From Apostichopus japonicus (Eukaryota > Echinodermata > Holothuroidea > Aspidochirotida > Stichopodidae), in NCBI RefSeq assembly GCF_037975245.1, contig NC_092561.1, positions 18,532,508 to 18,596,507 of the forward strand: a DNA stretch of 64,000 bases, in the 5' to 3' direction. Below the pieces are notes generated by a model, which had not been told where the DNA came from, searched no databases, and saw only the letters and a list, made by a program, of their open reading frames with translations. The position numbers and the translations under genes were made by a program. Below are positions 26,891 to 39,884 of the stretch, one piece after another; within the stretch, counting starts at the first letter, position 1; every line of letters begins with the position of its first letter.

Positions 26891-27343
26891 CAATGGGCAA
26901 CCTCCGGGACGCGGGCCGGATTCTGCCCGTGGATTGGATTTACCAGGCCCGCGAATGCCTAGTCAACAATATTTAATAACGATCTGGCCTGCAGTTCAAT
27001 GCATGAGAAATAATTCCCGCCCTGTGTTTCTCAATCTGGCCCGCGATGTGATTTTGATTCTGCAACTAGTAAATTTTCTCAAACCCCATTCATTTTTAGT
27101 TAGTTTGCAACGTTAGCGATGCAGTGACTAGCCCTTGACTGCGTGTTTGCTCCCCACAAGATAATGCACGCCATGAACTGTAGCAAGTAAGTACCGCCTA
27201 TTTTTCGTGACACTTGGAAATAAACATCACATCGATCGTGGGGGAAGGGAGGGTGGCAATTGGAATGAAGAGTATGTATGGGTTGGCCCATGGCGAAGTA
27301 TCGGATTCGTAATCTGGCCCGCAATATGAATAAGGTTGCCCTT
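26891..27343. mobile_element. Non-autonomous hAT-like element (probable)
   Basis: The left end CAATGGGCAACCTCCGG is matched in reverse complement by AGGTTGCCCTTG at the right end. Both ends lead into a GCGGGCC or GGCCCGC block, as in many hAT-derived elements. The interior has no transposase frame. No convincing 8-bp target duplication flanks it, so the ends or age are uncertain. Confidence 0.55.
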
Positions 27344-28636
27344 GGCTACCCTAAACCATGGCCACTGTTTAGAATGTAAAACATAAATATGCTTTTGAGC
27401 TACAATGTTAATGAATGATTGAGTAATATCTGCTGATTTAATTTACTTATTCTGTTTGGAGGGGGGGGGGGGTTAAGTGTGCATTTAGCTATGGATGGTG
27501 CCATGACCCGATTTTCTTTAAAGGTTAGTAGAAGTGGCTTCAAACTTTAGGGCATAGCAGTTCACGTTACTAAAAGTAGCCTACTTTCTAGAAGTTCTGT
27601 CACTCAAATACGTCCCCCGACATACACAAATTTGGAGAGTATGGAATTTTCATTGATGAAAGCTTTCGAGGATGTCAATAAACATGCTTGTTAAATTTTT
27701 AGAATGACATACATTCATTTTGTTCTGTCTTCCTAGTATATTTAATTATCGCAACTTATTATGTCATTATTAATAGCAACGCAACTCTTTTCCGTAACAG
27801 AAAATCGGAATATTTTAATAATATGAAGACATACAACTTGAAGCACAGGTGGCTTGATGATGAGGTCATATTTTAGACTTGATCAAGTCGCAAGCCTTGT
27901 TTGACAACTGGTCAAGGAAAACCAGACCCTTGCATAACATTACATTTTTCGTAACTGTTTGGGGATAATCACGAAGGCCAATAACGATTGTATTACTTTC
28001 CTTTTCACATGGATGCAAAATGATAATATGATCGGTTCTTGATACAAATCAAAAGTTTCTCAATGATTGTCTCGATCTATTTAGATTAAGTTACATCTGC
28101 TAATCAGATTGCTTGTCTGTCACTGTCTGTTGTCACAGTAAAGTGACACTTTATTACTTTATAACAACAAAAAGGGCAACAAAGAGAGCGCTACTTTTCT
28201 CTCTGTTTCACCTCTGCGGGATCAAGCTCACAAAAAAACACTTTTCCTTGTGTCATGATCTTTGAAGCATTTTTCGGTTACATTGCACTCTTTATAAGTG
28301 ATTTGATTGAAATGTTTTTTTTTTTATTCTTCTTTTTTTCCAAATTTTCCCGCGAGATTTTCAAAGTCCATCAAAATTAAATGAATAGCTTCAACGCACA
28401 AAAACTAATCTGACTTGCGCATGCCCAGTGTGAACTTATGAGCGACAATAGCAAGGAAATCGTTCAACCTTCAGTTTTGCGAGTTTTATTGAATTTCTCT
28501 GTAATCCTAAATTATCATAGGAAATAGCCTGTAAGTCATAGATAACCTTCAAGTTGTAAATGGTCGAAAAGCTTTCGTTTAAAGTATCACTTCTAGTGAA
28601 GTAACCATGTTTGTACCCAGGTAACCCTTGACATCG

Positions 28637-28790
28637 TATATATATATATATGCCTTATATATATATATGCCTTATATATATATATATATGCCTTATATAT
28701 ATATATGCCTTATATATATATATATATGCCTTATATATATATATGCCTTATATATATATATGCCTTATATATATATATATATATATATAA
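28637..28790. repeat. Compound microsatellite, (TA)n punctuated by GCCT
   Basis: Blocks of (TA)5-8 separated by TGCCTTATA occur at least seven times, giving a tandem array of roughly 20-24 bp units. Confidence 0.9.
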
Positions 28791-29103
28791 TAAATTGCCT
28801 TAACCCTAGGTTATATGCAAAAGACGCTTTTCGGTTTGAATATATATGTTGAGCATTTCTCACCTTATAAAGAATTAAATATAAACAACAACACTATAAT
28901 AAACAACAAAACAAAGCAATATTAATCATAATTATGTCGTATGTATTATTATTAACTTGAAGTTTACTTCTATTTTGAACAGAAATGATGATATCTTAAA
29001 CGCAAACGGGCTCAAAATAGCATGGGAAACAATTTTAATCAGTAACCTTAACAGAATTCCAGTCATACTGTTGGTCTACACATGGAATGCCAGAAGCACC
29101 AAA

Positions 29104-29226
<123 letters not shown>

Positions 29227-29882
29227 TTCCAAAATGACTCCTTAATTAATGCTCTCATTCCCTGATGGAATGATCTTTTGACTAATAAAAATATAACATT
29301 TTATCAAAATAAGGTTTTAATTTAGCATACGAGCAAACTCTATTTCATATTAATAATAGCATTACTAAAGATTGTATCAAAGTAATTCCAAATTCTTTGC
29401 GAAAAATCACAATGAAAGAATAAATGCTGAATAGTCTCAGTATGAATAAGACATAATGTACACATACTTCATAGAATAATACCTATTTAATTTAAATATT
29501 GGTTGGTAGGAATGATTCTATGCAAAATGCAGTACTGAAACCAGCGAATTTAAATGTCACTATAGACGAGTTAAACGGAACCACACAGTACATACTCCAA
29601 TCTGTACTGGGGGTACTCAGAGAATTTATACAATTATGGTAAGACTTAACATGGACCATATTAGACTGAAGCAAATGTTCCTTCAAAATTGCCATTTATC
29701 AATAGCTCATTAGTGAGATTGTCAATAGGCTTACACATGTAACCGGGGCTACCAGTGTCAGTAACCTTGAGCAGCGAAACTTTTCATGAAGTACTTAATC
29801 CATAGTATTCCAAAACAAACATAGTTTTATGGAATACTGCTTGAGGAAGTGACCAAGAGAAAGAAAACCACCATTATCATCA

Positions 29883-29952
29883 ATCAGATCATTAATAAAA
29901 GGTACTCTGGAGCGTAAGCAGATCATTAATAAATGGTACTCTGGAGTGTTAG
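29883..29952 (+). repeat. Short tandem duplication at the SINE insertion point
   Basis: CAGATCATTAATAAAAGGTA, followed by CTCTGGAGCGTAAG, recurs directly downstream as CAGATCATTAATAAATGGTA followed by CTCTGGAGTGTTAG. The second copy runs into the head of the SINE. Confidence 0.7.
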
Positions 29953-30163
29953 CTCAGTGGTTAACGCCGGTGCCTTCCAATTATAAGGTCCCCGGTTCGA
30001 GTCACTCCAAGATTAATATATGTCGTCCAGTTACAGAGTTGTTGACAATTGATAATTCATAATCATGGACGTTAAGTATGAGTCTAAGAGACTGACTTCG
30101 GTCAGCTTGCGGCTTTGATAAGCCAATGAGGCTTCTTCGCGAGTTCCTGCTTGCAGGAGGATC
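29942..30163 (+). repeat. tRNA-derived SINE, copy 3 (full length)
   Basis: The best-preserved head of the family. TGGAGTG pairs perfectly with CACTCCA as a 7-bp acceptor-like stem. Boxes A (TAGCTCAGTGG) and B (GGTTCGAGTCA) are intact. The body ends CTTGCAGGAGGATC and is followed by AAAAATACATACAAAATACA, a simple tail. Confidence 0.9.
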
Positions 30164-32035
30164 AAAAATACATACAAAATACATACATACTTTATTATGA
30201 GCCCAATATCGATAATTGATGGAACGGTTGCCGAAATGCAAGACGCTATTATTCCAAATTAGAAAACAAGAAACCAAGGAGCTGTCAAGAATGAGGATTT
30301 GACAAGAATCATTCAAATAAAGGTCTAGGGAGAATTAAAAACATTCTGCACTCTCTTTTGCGTTTCCATATATTTATTATAAGTCAATACAAGAACAAAA
30401 TATGAATTCAGGACGACAAATTCAGTAACTTAATAAATGTTAAGTTTTTCATTTCAAAGAAATTTTTCAGATCCACAAGGTAGGAAGATATTTTACACTC
30501 GATAATGCTACAAGTTTATCGAGGTAGGTTCGACCATATTTCAAACATATCTGTTTGTTCTTTGCTGGAGGTAATCGTCCCTATAATTTATTCTCGGGCA
30601 TTCAGTATAACTAGAGTATACATACTACACAATACACATTATCGGAGAGAATTATATCAGAGCGTCTGTATGTTTCTTTCGAAGTCACTTATGGGGAATT
30701 CCAAGAAGGGACATTTTTGGTTTATCACATTCGCTACCCTTGCGGCCGTCATAACGTTTATGTGTAAATCCCTAATCGAAATTACGAGTGAAGTTACTAC
30801 AACAAGCTGACCTATCTTTAATACCCCAGACACTTCATATCCTGGACGTTAACAGAATAATGATAGACATTGTCAGTAAAACTTTTGCCAGTAAAAGACA
30901 CATTTTGTGTTTGTAAGACGTCATCGAGGTTAGCAAATTTGCTGAATTTTTTGAAATACTATACCGTACAGGTCAAATAAGGCAGTAAGTAAACAAAGAT
31001 TAGTGAGAAGACCGGCGGGAATTAACGTGTTATCAACTGTCAGTGATATTTATCCAATGACGTTCCGTTGTGAATATATCTGGCATTCCTCCTGATTCAA
31101 TTATTTCAGGGTATCAACTGCGTTAAGCTGTTCTAGAACGGGTAGTATTTGTTTTCGATGGCGCTATGGAGAAATAGAATATACAAATTGTAAACGAAGA
31201 CTGAGTGATAAAGTCGTGTAAATTTGGTATTGAATAACCATATGTTGTTAAAGAGGGATAGTATTTTTTTTTGCATCAGTTCAGGTAGGCAGGCATAAGC
31301 AGTATTTGCCAAAGCTGTCGTAACACAATTAATGATTTTATTGGCCCACATACTACATTTCGTCAAATTACAATGTCCCTAGAGCATAGAGAGATGTTGA
31401 CAACTGATGATATCCTACCTAACACAGTTTAGATCATGGCTTGGACTATCATTGCATATACAAATGTAGCCACCATGACTATTCCAATTGTAAGATAGAA
31501 AAGGTCAAACGTTTAGCGTTGTTCTCTCCTAATTTATGTGCGACTTTTGTTGCGTAATCTTCCTGTTTCACCAACGAATTTCTTAATTAATCACTTTTAA
31601 ACCTCCTGGGCTTCAGGCTTTTCTTGTTTCTCTTCGACGTCCAAGCATGGACAAGGTCATAATGATAACTGAAAACATGCTATCTCCTTAATGTTCAGTT
31701 AGTGACTTTTACTTTCCGGCTGTTGAACATTATTTTGGCATATGGTACCGATTAATTTGGTCCAGTGCTGTTAAGATGTCATTGTAGTCAAGCAATACTG
31801 TAAAGGGTTGGACTAAACTATGGAAAGGAAAATTCCTTAATATGTATGATACTTTAATAATAATAATAATTACAATAATAATAATAATAATATCGTATTA
31901 ATACAAGTTTTGATTACAGTCTGACCATTTACTGTAGGACCAACAACTTTAATGAAGTAATATCAACACAGTTGACAGAATTTTACACAAATATTGTGAC
32001 ATATGCGAACAAACTAGCAGTTTGAGTGGTTTCTA
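30164..32035. other. Spacer beyond the 3' end of AKR-A
   Basis: The plus-strand frame 30505-30810 (101 codons) contains a hydrophobic stretch (FWFITFATLAAVITFM) that could be a membrane segment, but no family is recognised. An (AAT)n run lies at about 31856-31891. ATTAAA variants of a poly(A) signal for AKR-A lie at 31948-31953 and 31853-31858 (minus). Confidence 0.3.
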
Positions 32036-35000
32036 TCAAATGGTATTTACTTCCATCAAAGGATATTCGTTAACGAGAGAAGGTCTCAAGAAAATCCTCA
32101 AACATCGCCATGCGTGGCGAAAAAGGAGACTAGTATGATTGAAGATTTCTGTAACTTCAAATTATAACTCTTACAACCTTCCTTAACTTCGCACGAGTCT
32201 TTAGAAACAGTCTTTAGAATACAGAAATATTTTCAAAAATATTGAAATACCTAAACTGACAATAAATCTAATGCCATTTTCTGAATATTAAGTTCTTTTG
32301 ACATTTCATTCTCACTAATTGATAGTTGATAGGTTTGGTGAAATATTTGTTGACACATTTGTTGACATATTTGTTTTCACTTTCCTTTAATCATTTACTT
32401 TACTATACGGAAGCTATTTTGGTATTGTACAAGTATACGACACAACCACGTAATATATTAGGGTTTTGATCTGATTAACATTTATGACGTTCACCATGTC
32501 GGCAAAGGTATTTTTAACTCTATGAAACTCTATCAAATTCCTTATCTAATAACAGGTACTCGATTCAGTCCATATGTTTGCAACGCGAATCTGGCAGAAC
32601 TACACGGATATCAAATTAAATTAGCTAATTGCAATGACAGAGTGAAATGAACAATGTAACCCTCCCGGGATCGTACTTACAAATCCCAATGGAGAGCTCT
32701 GTAGCTACAGGAGAGTCCATCAAGTTTCTTGATTTCATCTTCAGATAAATTCACATCGAGCGACTGCAAAAAGGGGGAAAAAATCAGCGAACGAAATGTG
32801 AACATGAACTTGAAAAATCAAATATTTGTTAATGCAATGTCAGTTCTATTGCCATGAAACATCTTACAAGTTAAAATGATAATTAACTAAAGTGCAATCT
32901 ACGACATGAATCTGAAGGCGAATCTTAAAGAAGTTACAGTTTCTGTTTATGTCATAAGTCAGTATACAAAAAAAAAAAAAAAAACACTACATGGCGACAG
33001 ACTTAATGATGCCATTTGAGTTAAAAGATTTCTTCGCCCATTTCAAACTAAATGTATTGTATCTGAGAAATATAATAATCAAAATAAAATAAAGCTGTTA
33101 GCAAACTGCTTATCCACTAGAGAGCCTGTGTAAGATAATGTGTAAAAGTAAGTTGGCCTGACGTTTCGATCCTAGCCGGATCTTCTTCAAAGGCTAAATG
33201 ACAAGTAACAGTAACAGAAAGGACAGTAACAGAAAGTACAATAGATAAAACTAGATTACCAACTTGTTTTACTTTAAATATTTAACCAAAATTAGATCAT
33301 CGATTTTAAGTCAATGACTCTTCTTACCATAAAATTTTCTTCAATTCTTTTGGTTGATTTGCTTTTCGGGATGCAGATGAGACCCTGGTTAAGATGGTAG
33401 GCAATCAGTAGCTGGACAGGTGTACATCTTTTTGCTTTAGCCATCTCCAGGACAACGGGATCTTCTCGGAGATTGGGATCCTTATCTGATGCACTTTGAA
33501 AGTAAAGTGACGAAAATTGTAGGGACGAAAACAAAGAAGTTCTCTGATGAAAATATACTTTGATATAAGCAATACATAACAACAACAACGTCTATGATTA
33601 TGAATAAGTATATGGAAAATTTTTGGTGGTTGGTATAACTTATTAGTAATATTAACTAAATAATCGTTTTTCTCTCCTTTTCACCTTTATTTATTGACGT
33701 CAAAACACCGTTTACGTATGGTTCGTGTTATATTTCTGTGGGTAGTTTGTATCTGTGTTGCTTCATGTTATGGATACAACGGAATAAAACTTTACTGTTC
33801 ACAAATGAAGGGTAACATTGGTAAATAAAGTTGGTAAATATATTGTTTACATTACTTGTTGCATTATTTGTATAATAGCTTAATATAATCTGCAACAAAA
33901 GAGTTTGTTGCATTCGCACAGAACCTGATCAATCCATGTTTCATAGTATCAAACCTGACATCATAAACTACGAAGACCCTGTTAAGATGTAAATTCACGA
34001 GTGAACTCTCAGGTCCATTATACATGACATACGCCGATGCCACTATTATAAGTTATCAATACACATACACAAAATGTTAAATTTAAGATTTGTAGTAAAG
34101 TGACTTTCTTCGCATGTTTGCAGTTCTTATGTTTGTATGTTAAAGGGTATGATTACACTATACTCATATGTTTGTATGTTAAAGGGTATGAATTCAACTA
34201 TCTTCATATGTTTGTATGTTGAAGGGTATTAATTCAACTATACTCATATGTTTGTATGTTAAGGGTATGATTTCAACTATACTTATAGGTTTGTCTGTTA
34301 AATGGTATGAACTCAACTATACTCATATGTTTGTTTGTTTGTTAATTAAAGGGTATGAATTCAACTATACTCATTTGTTTGTTTGTTAAATGGTATGAAT
34401 TCAACTATACTCATATGTTTGTTTATTAAAGGGTATGAATTCAACTATACTCATTTGTTTGTTTGTTAAATGGTATGAATTCAACTATACTCATATGTTT
34501 GTTTATTAAAGGGTATGAATTCAACTATACTCATTTGTTTGTTTGTTAAATGGTATGAATGCAACTATACTCATATGTTTGTTTATTAAAGGGTATGAAT
34601 TCAACTATATTCATTTGTTTGTTTATTAAAGGGTATGAATTCAACTATACTCATATGTTTGTTTATTAAAGGGTATGAATTCAACTATACTCATTTGTTT
34701 GTTTGTTAAATGGTATGAATTCAACTATACTCATATGTTTGTTTATTAAAAGGTATGAATTCAACTATATTCATTTGTTTGTTTGTTAAAGGGTATGATT
34801 TCAACTATACTCATATGTTTGTTTATTAAAGGGTATGAATTCAACTATACTCATTTGTTTGTTTGTTAAGTGGTATGAATTCAACTATACTCATATGTTT
34901 GTTTATTAAAGGGTATGAATTCAACTATACTCATTTGTTTGTTTGTTAAATGGTATGAATTCAACTATACTCATATGTTTGTTTATTAAAGGGTATGAAT

Positions 35001-38000
35001 TCAACTATATTCATTTGTTTGTTTGTTAAAGGGTATGATTTCAACTATACTCATATGTTTGTCTGTTAAAGGGTACGAATTCAACTATACGCATATTTTT
35101 GTCTGTTAAAGGTATGAATTTAACTATACTCATATGTTCGTCTGTTAAAGGGTATGAATTCAACTACTCATGTGGCAAACAAAGTAACTTTTGTCTTCAG
35201 TGTTTTTTATTAATCTTCCTGCCACATTAAAATCCTTTGTAATGTTTCAGTGTAACATTATTATTCAGTACTGAGTTACTATTGGACAGTACACTGGTCT
35301 TTAGTCTTTGCATTAATTAATTGCTTTTAATTAAACATTTACTCTGATCGATCTGGTGATCCCAGCGGACTGTATGACGTCACAGTAACGTTGTTTGACT
35401 TGCAGAAGTTTATCAGTTCAGCTTGTTCTAAGCAAGGATGGTTTTCGATCTAGAAAAGAAAATACAAAATTCTACTGTCAGCGACAAAGGTGTGCACTGT
35501 TTTCATTTCATTAAAAATGGCTAAAAACAATCTTTCTTTCTCAAATGTGATGTTTTGACCGATTAATAGGAGTAATTGAACTGTATCACATACAATATCG
35601 TCTCACAGACGTGGGCTTTCCCTTAGATCCGAGGCAAATTTATCAGGAGCCGTTGATAAGACGATTAATTTTAATTAATAAATTAATTAATTAGTTATTT
35701 TTTATTATTGAATAAATGTATACATTTTATTAACACATATAGGTAAAACGTCGACGGTTGATCGACATGCATACGGATTTCCATGAGCATTTCCTCCCTA
35801 AATGCCATTCGCAATCAGAGAAAAAAATGTCCTTTTTATGGACACTAACGAACGAAGGTGGGGATAATAGGATGATGGCGTGTACCTGGTTATTCACACA
35901 CGGCACTTTGGCTATGTTCATTAACTTCCCAAGCTGTTCAATGTTGAAGTTTGAGACTCCTATAGACTTGGTTAGGCCTTTCCCTACCAGTGATTCCATT
36001 GCCTACAAAAGATGAGAATAACAAATCGATGGGGATAAAATAAGAAAGAATAGGAAAGTAAAGTAACGCTTTGGAAACAAAACAACATTTGCCAAAATGA
36101 TATCCCTACCTACTGCAGTGATCCATTCCATGTGAAGAATCGAGGCTTTAGCCAGTCAACAATATAGGTTTACATTCAATCAACCATAAGTTGAATTCGG
36201 GCACAATGTTGAGATGGTGTTTGACATTTCTCTTACAGAGAATATTTTGTATATGTATGTATATTAGATCCTCCTGTAAGCAGGAACTCGCGAAGAAGCC
36301 TCGTTGGCTTATCAAAGCCGCAAGCTGACGAAGCCAGTCTCTCACATTCATATTTAACGTCCATGATTATGAATTGTTAATTGTCAACAACTCTGAACTT
36401 TTTTCATGACTTTCATGACTTTCATGACTTTTCACAACAACTTTTTTTTTCATGTAAGTTTCACATTCTAACACTGGAATATGTCCTTTATGCAGATAAT
36501 GATGGCATGTATATAGTAGTTTTTGAGAAACCTTGTAAATATGATCAAATGTTTCAATAAACCAAAATACCTTCCAAGTATCCAGATAGTCTACGTCATC
36601 GTTTAGCACCCTGTCGGGATTGCCTTCAGTAGGCGGGTACATTACCGTGTCACCAGCATGCTTCAAATGTAAAAAATATGAAACATGATACCAGTTGTGA
36701 TGGATATGGGTAATTTACAATGGACATATCACGGTAATACTATGAAATGAAGTTACTACATGCATCGATTTAGTGGGATATTTTGTTTTCAGTTTTAAGC
36801 TAAAAGTATTCAAACATGTTTGACTACTGCTAATAAATATGTATCACTTCCGATTGCCAGCATACATTTTAATGCAGAAACAATATGTATAACATTATGA
36901 AATATATTTGTTAAAAGGGGTGGAGTTCCCTAATATGAACGATGATATTAATACAACTGGGAGATTGGACCAGTATTCATTGCATCCGTTGCTACTTGGG
37001 TGTTGAATAACTGAAGCGTTTTCGAATCTGGAAATACTTCTGACACTGCATGCATCCATGTGTGTTATATATCGCATTGTAGTAACTAACGATAGGAGAG
37101 TTATATTACCATTGGATGAAAAATAGAAATGCTTAAAATTTGTAAGGTTGTAATACCAATGATGTAATAGTAAATGTACATCATAGCAAAAAAGCTGTAT
37201 TTATTAATTAAACGGTTCTGTTTCCTAAAATGTGCGGAATTATCGGAATTGCCATCATAATGTTTATAGATGTCTATCATGCTGTGATGTCATCATTCTA
37301 GGAAGGTAAGAATTTGAAATAGAGTTCGTGATTACTGACTCTCCAATTACCTCCTTTACAAACGTCACGGCAAAGCAATGTTTAAAAATAGAGGTTTTGG
37401 TATGTTTTGGTGACCTTGTTTATACATATAAATGAGTTTTGGTACCTGGAAGGCCATTGGTGAGTGCATCAAGTATAGATCTACGTAGTCCAATTGCAGT
37501 GCCTTTAAGCTGAGATTCATTATACTCAACTCTATCCGGTCGATGAAAGATTCCCCAAAGCTATATATCAGCAAGAAATAGAAAACAAACGTGTGCATTA
37601 GTTTAATCTGAAGACAACTGGTAATGTTTTGCAACGTGTTAAAGATGGAATCACAAATAATATAAAAGAAAGCATCAGTAATACAACTGATATGTATTTT
37701 GTAATTGTGTATATTGATGAACCTCTTTGTTTTAACAGTTAGATGAGACACCAACCCAACTATGATCTCTAACATTTTATGACAGAGATATTCGTGAAGA
37801 ATAACCAGACATACCATTATGAAAAATTATGCTCCATTCGGGAGATATTTTATATAACATTTCTGGTGTCAGTCAGTTAGTAAATCTTCGATGTCATAAT
37901 GTCATAATGATCTGAAAATGTTTACTTTTCTCTTCATTTTGGCACATTAAATTGTCAAGATAAAATGTTAAAAAGGGTTAAACTGAAATCATAAAGTCGG

Positions 38001-39884
38001 ATTAATAGCTTCAAGATTTAGATTCAGCATTTGCAAACCATCTCCATTCATCGAAATAAGCATTGTAGTGAATTAATAGACACAAACCAACCGGAGTTAT
38101 TCGTGACAGCTGTGTGACTTAGATGGTTGGGTTTGTATCACCTTTAATCTACAAATCAATTAAATTCAAAATATTCATAAATATCAACAACCAAGGCCAG
38201 GGACCGAACATCCTTCATTGCAGAAAGAAATGAAAAGGTTAGCTAATGAAATAGTGAATTATGAAGCATATTTATACTATATAAATATTTAATGTATAAT
38301 ATGGTCTTAAGTGAAAGCTTGCATGATTTCTGGGTGAGGTCGAGGTGAAGGTTAATTAATGTCCAGCTCTCTACCAACGTTACCGATGCAAGAAACAGAG
38401 AGAGAGAAAGAGACAGCCGTTCGAAGGACACATTCAGCTAACCCTCAAGTCATTAGTTTCACGACTACTATTCACTGTGTAGATTTACATATTGTGGTCA
38501 AGAATTTGTTCGCGCATTCGTTCGGTGAACGTTTTCGTACACACACACACACGGATGATTTTGTATGTATGCGTGTAAGTATGTATGTATTTTATATCCT
38601 CCTGTAAGCAGGAACTCGCAAACAAGCCATCATTGGCATATCAAAGCCGCAAGCTGACCGAAGTCAGTTTCTTAGATTCATATTTAACGTCCATGATTAT
38701 GAATTGTCAATTGTCAAGAACTCTGTAACTGGACGACATACATTAATCTTGGAGTGACTTGAACTCGGGACCTTATGATTGGAAGGTACCGGCGTTAACC
38801 ACTGAGCTAACAATCCTAACACTCATAACACTCCTTTTTGTTTGGATTTTCATTCTCTCAATCTCTACGAATGGGCAACAATGTATAATTACTTACTACA
38901 TGATCGTATCAAAGAAAGTTTCTGTTGACCATCAAAATTGAATTCATAACGATGGCTTAAAATGTTTACAATTGACAATGTGTTATATTTTTTATCAGCT
39001 TGAAGCTTCAGAGTCCCGTTTCTTTCGGGATTTCTATACATTTTTCTTTATTAATGGGACAATATTTGACATACCTTGGTAGTAATAAAAACATCCTCTC
39101 TCTTAATCGTACCATCGTCGAAAAGCTCCTTTAACGTTTCTCCAATTTCCTTTTCGTTCTCATATTCGTAAGCACAGTCAATATGGCGATACCCGTATCT
39201 AATAGCTGCCCTCACTGCTCCTTTAACTTCGTTTGGTTTTGACTGTACAGGGAGATAATATTATAGACTTTGAATTCTGTGTTAGGTAAGCAGTAGCCGA
39301 TTGGTTGACCTGCAAACGGTTTGTGTTATTGTTTTATTTCGTGAAATAAGTTACAAAATAACTTATCTGCATTGTTTGCTTCCATCTGTTAAACACTATT
39401 TAAAGGCTTTAAGGTAACGTACAGGATAAACGCAGAGACAATATGAACATACCATGTGTATTGATATTGGTAAAGTATGTAAATCCATCAATCAATAGAA
39501 CATGTCAGTGTGCATGTATTTTGGAGAAACAACACAGTATATGGGGCCTTAAATACTGCAACAAACAATACGGAGAACCTATGAGAATTATTGGTATATA
39601 TAGAAATATTTAAACTAGTCGGGGTCCAAAATATGTACTGAATGACCCTATTAATAAATATTATAACTCGAACGAAATTAATTACATACTCACTTGAAAA
39701 GCTAAAAGCATAATGTAATGGTTCACTCTATATCTAAATGATGTTAATGTATTAATACGTTGAACTGTTTATATGTGATAAACGGACATAGGCCTATACG
39801 TACCTTCCACGTGCCAAGACCTAGCAAAGGCATTTTTCTTCCATCAGAAAGATCGATAAATTTGTTTTTGCTTTTGAGTGACAT
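32036..39884 (-). CDS. Aldo-keto reductase A (AKR1-like), frameshifted
   Basis: NADPH-dependent carbonyl reductase of the cytosolic AKR1 type; the substrate is not predictable. Coding exons in transcript order are 39804-39884, 39075-39242, 37446-37560, 36571-36660, 35886-36002, 35343-35449, 33328-33493, 32681-32763 and tentatively 32036-32084. All have GT-AG borders. The protein starts [20 protein letters not shown]. Catalytic residues by family comparison are Asp and Tyr in [11 protein letters not shown], Lys at the end of VFITTK, and His in [25 protein letters not shown] and the cofactor motif [13 protein letters not shown] follow. Exon 3 is 115 nt against 117 in paralogue B. Two nt are missing after HRPDRVEY (about residue 96), giving a TGA at 36650-36652 in exon 4. 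Without that deletion the length would be about 325 residues, normal for AKRs. Either a young pseudogene or a sequence error. The last exon is inferred from phase and an acceptor only. Confidence 0.9.
33150..33215 (-). ncRNA. Possible decayed hammerhead-like motif of a Penelope-type repeat
   Basis: Minus-strand sequence reads TTGAAGAAGATCCGGCTAGG then ATCGAAACGTCAGGCC. It has a GATCC/GGATC hairpin followed directly by the GAAAC hammerhead box and a GTC. The usual CTGATGA box is degenerate (TTTGAAGA), and no stem III separates GAAAC from GTC. Self-cleavage is therefore unlikely. I recall similar sequence at the ends of Penelope-like elements, but cannot verify it here. It lies in the intron between AKR-A exons 7 and 8. 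Confidence 0.3.
34120..35170 (+). repeat. 40-bp minisatellite with 80-bp higher-order unit
   Basis: About 26 tandem copies of a 40-bp monomer containing GGTATGAATTCAACTATACT. In the central part two variants alternate: TCATATG...TTTATTAAAGGG and TCATTTG...TTTGTTAAATGG. This makes an 80-bp dimer the real repeat unit. Flanking copies (34120-34330, 35040-35170) are more diverged. The array fills most of the intron between AKR-A exons 6 and 7. Confidence 0.97.
36266..36395 (-). repeat. tRNA-derived SINE, copy 4 (5'-truncated)
   Basis: The body and 3' end of the SINE family are present; the tRNA head is missing. The break follows CAGAGTTGTTGACAATTAAC and abuts a short CATGACTTT tandem repeat. It lies in AKR-A intron 4, in the same orientation as the gene. 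Confidence 0.85.
36403..36432. repeat. 10-bp tandem repeat (CATGACTTTC, 3 copies)
   Basis: A short decanucleotide array next to the truncated SINE end, within an AKR-A intron. Confidence 0.85.
38595..38818 (-). repeat. tRNA-derived SINE, copy 5 (near full length)
   Basis: Same family as 598, 15501 and 29942, in AKR-A intron 2. The head is slightly decayed (the first bases read AGGATTGTTAGC instead of TGGAGTGTTAGC). A TACATAC-type tail lies at its 3' end. Confidence 0.87.

Noticed and set aside
34120-35170. CRISPR-like regular repeats
   Set aside because: The 40-bp units are contiguous with no unique spacers, and the context is a eukaryotic intron.
35370-35385. TGACGTCA as a cAMP-response element
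   Set aside because: It lies within AKR-A exon 6, where it encodes the conserved VTSY residues. The same bases occur in AKR-B for coding reasons.
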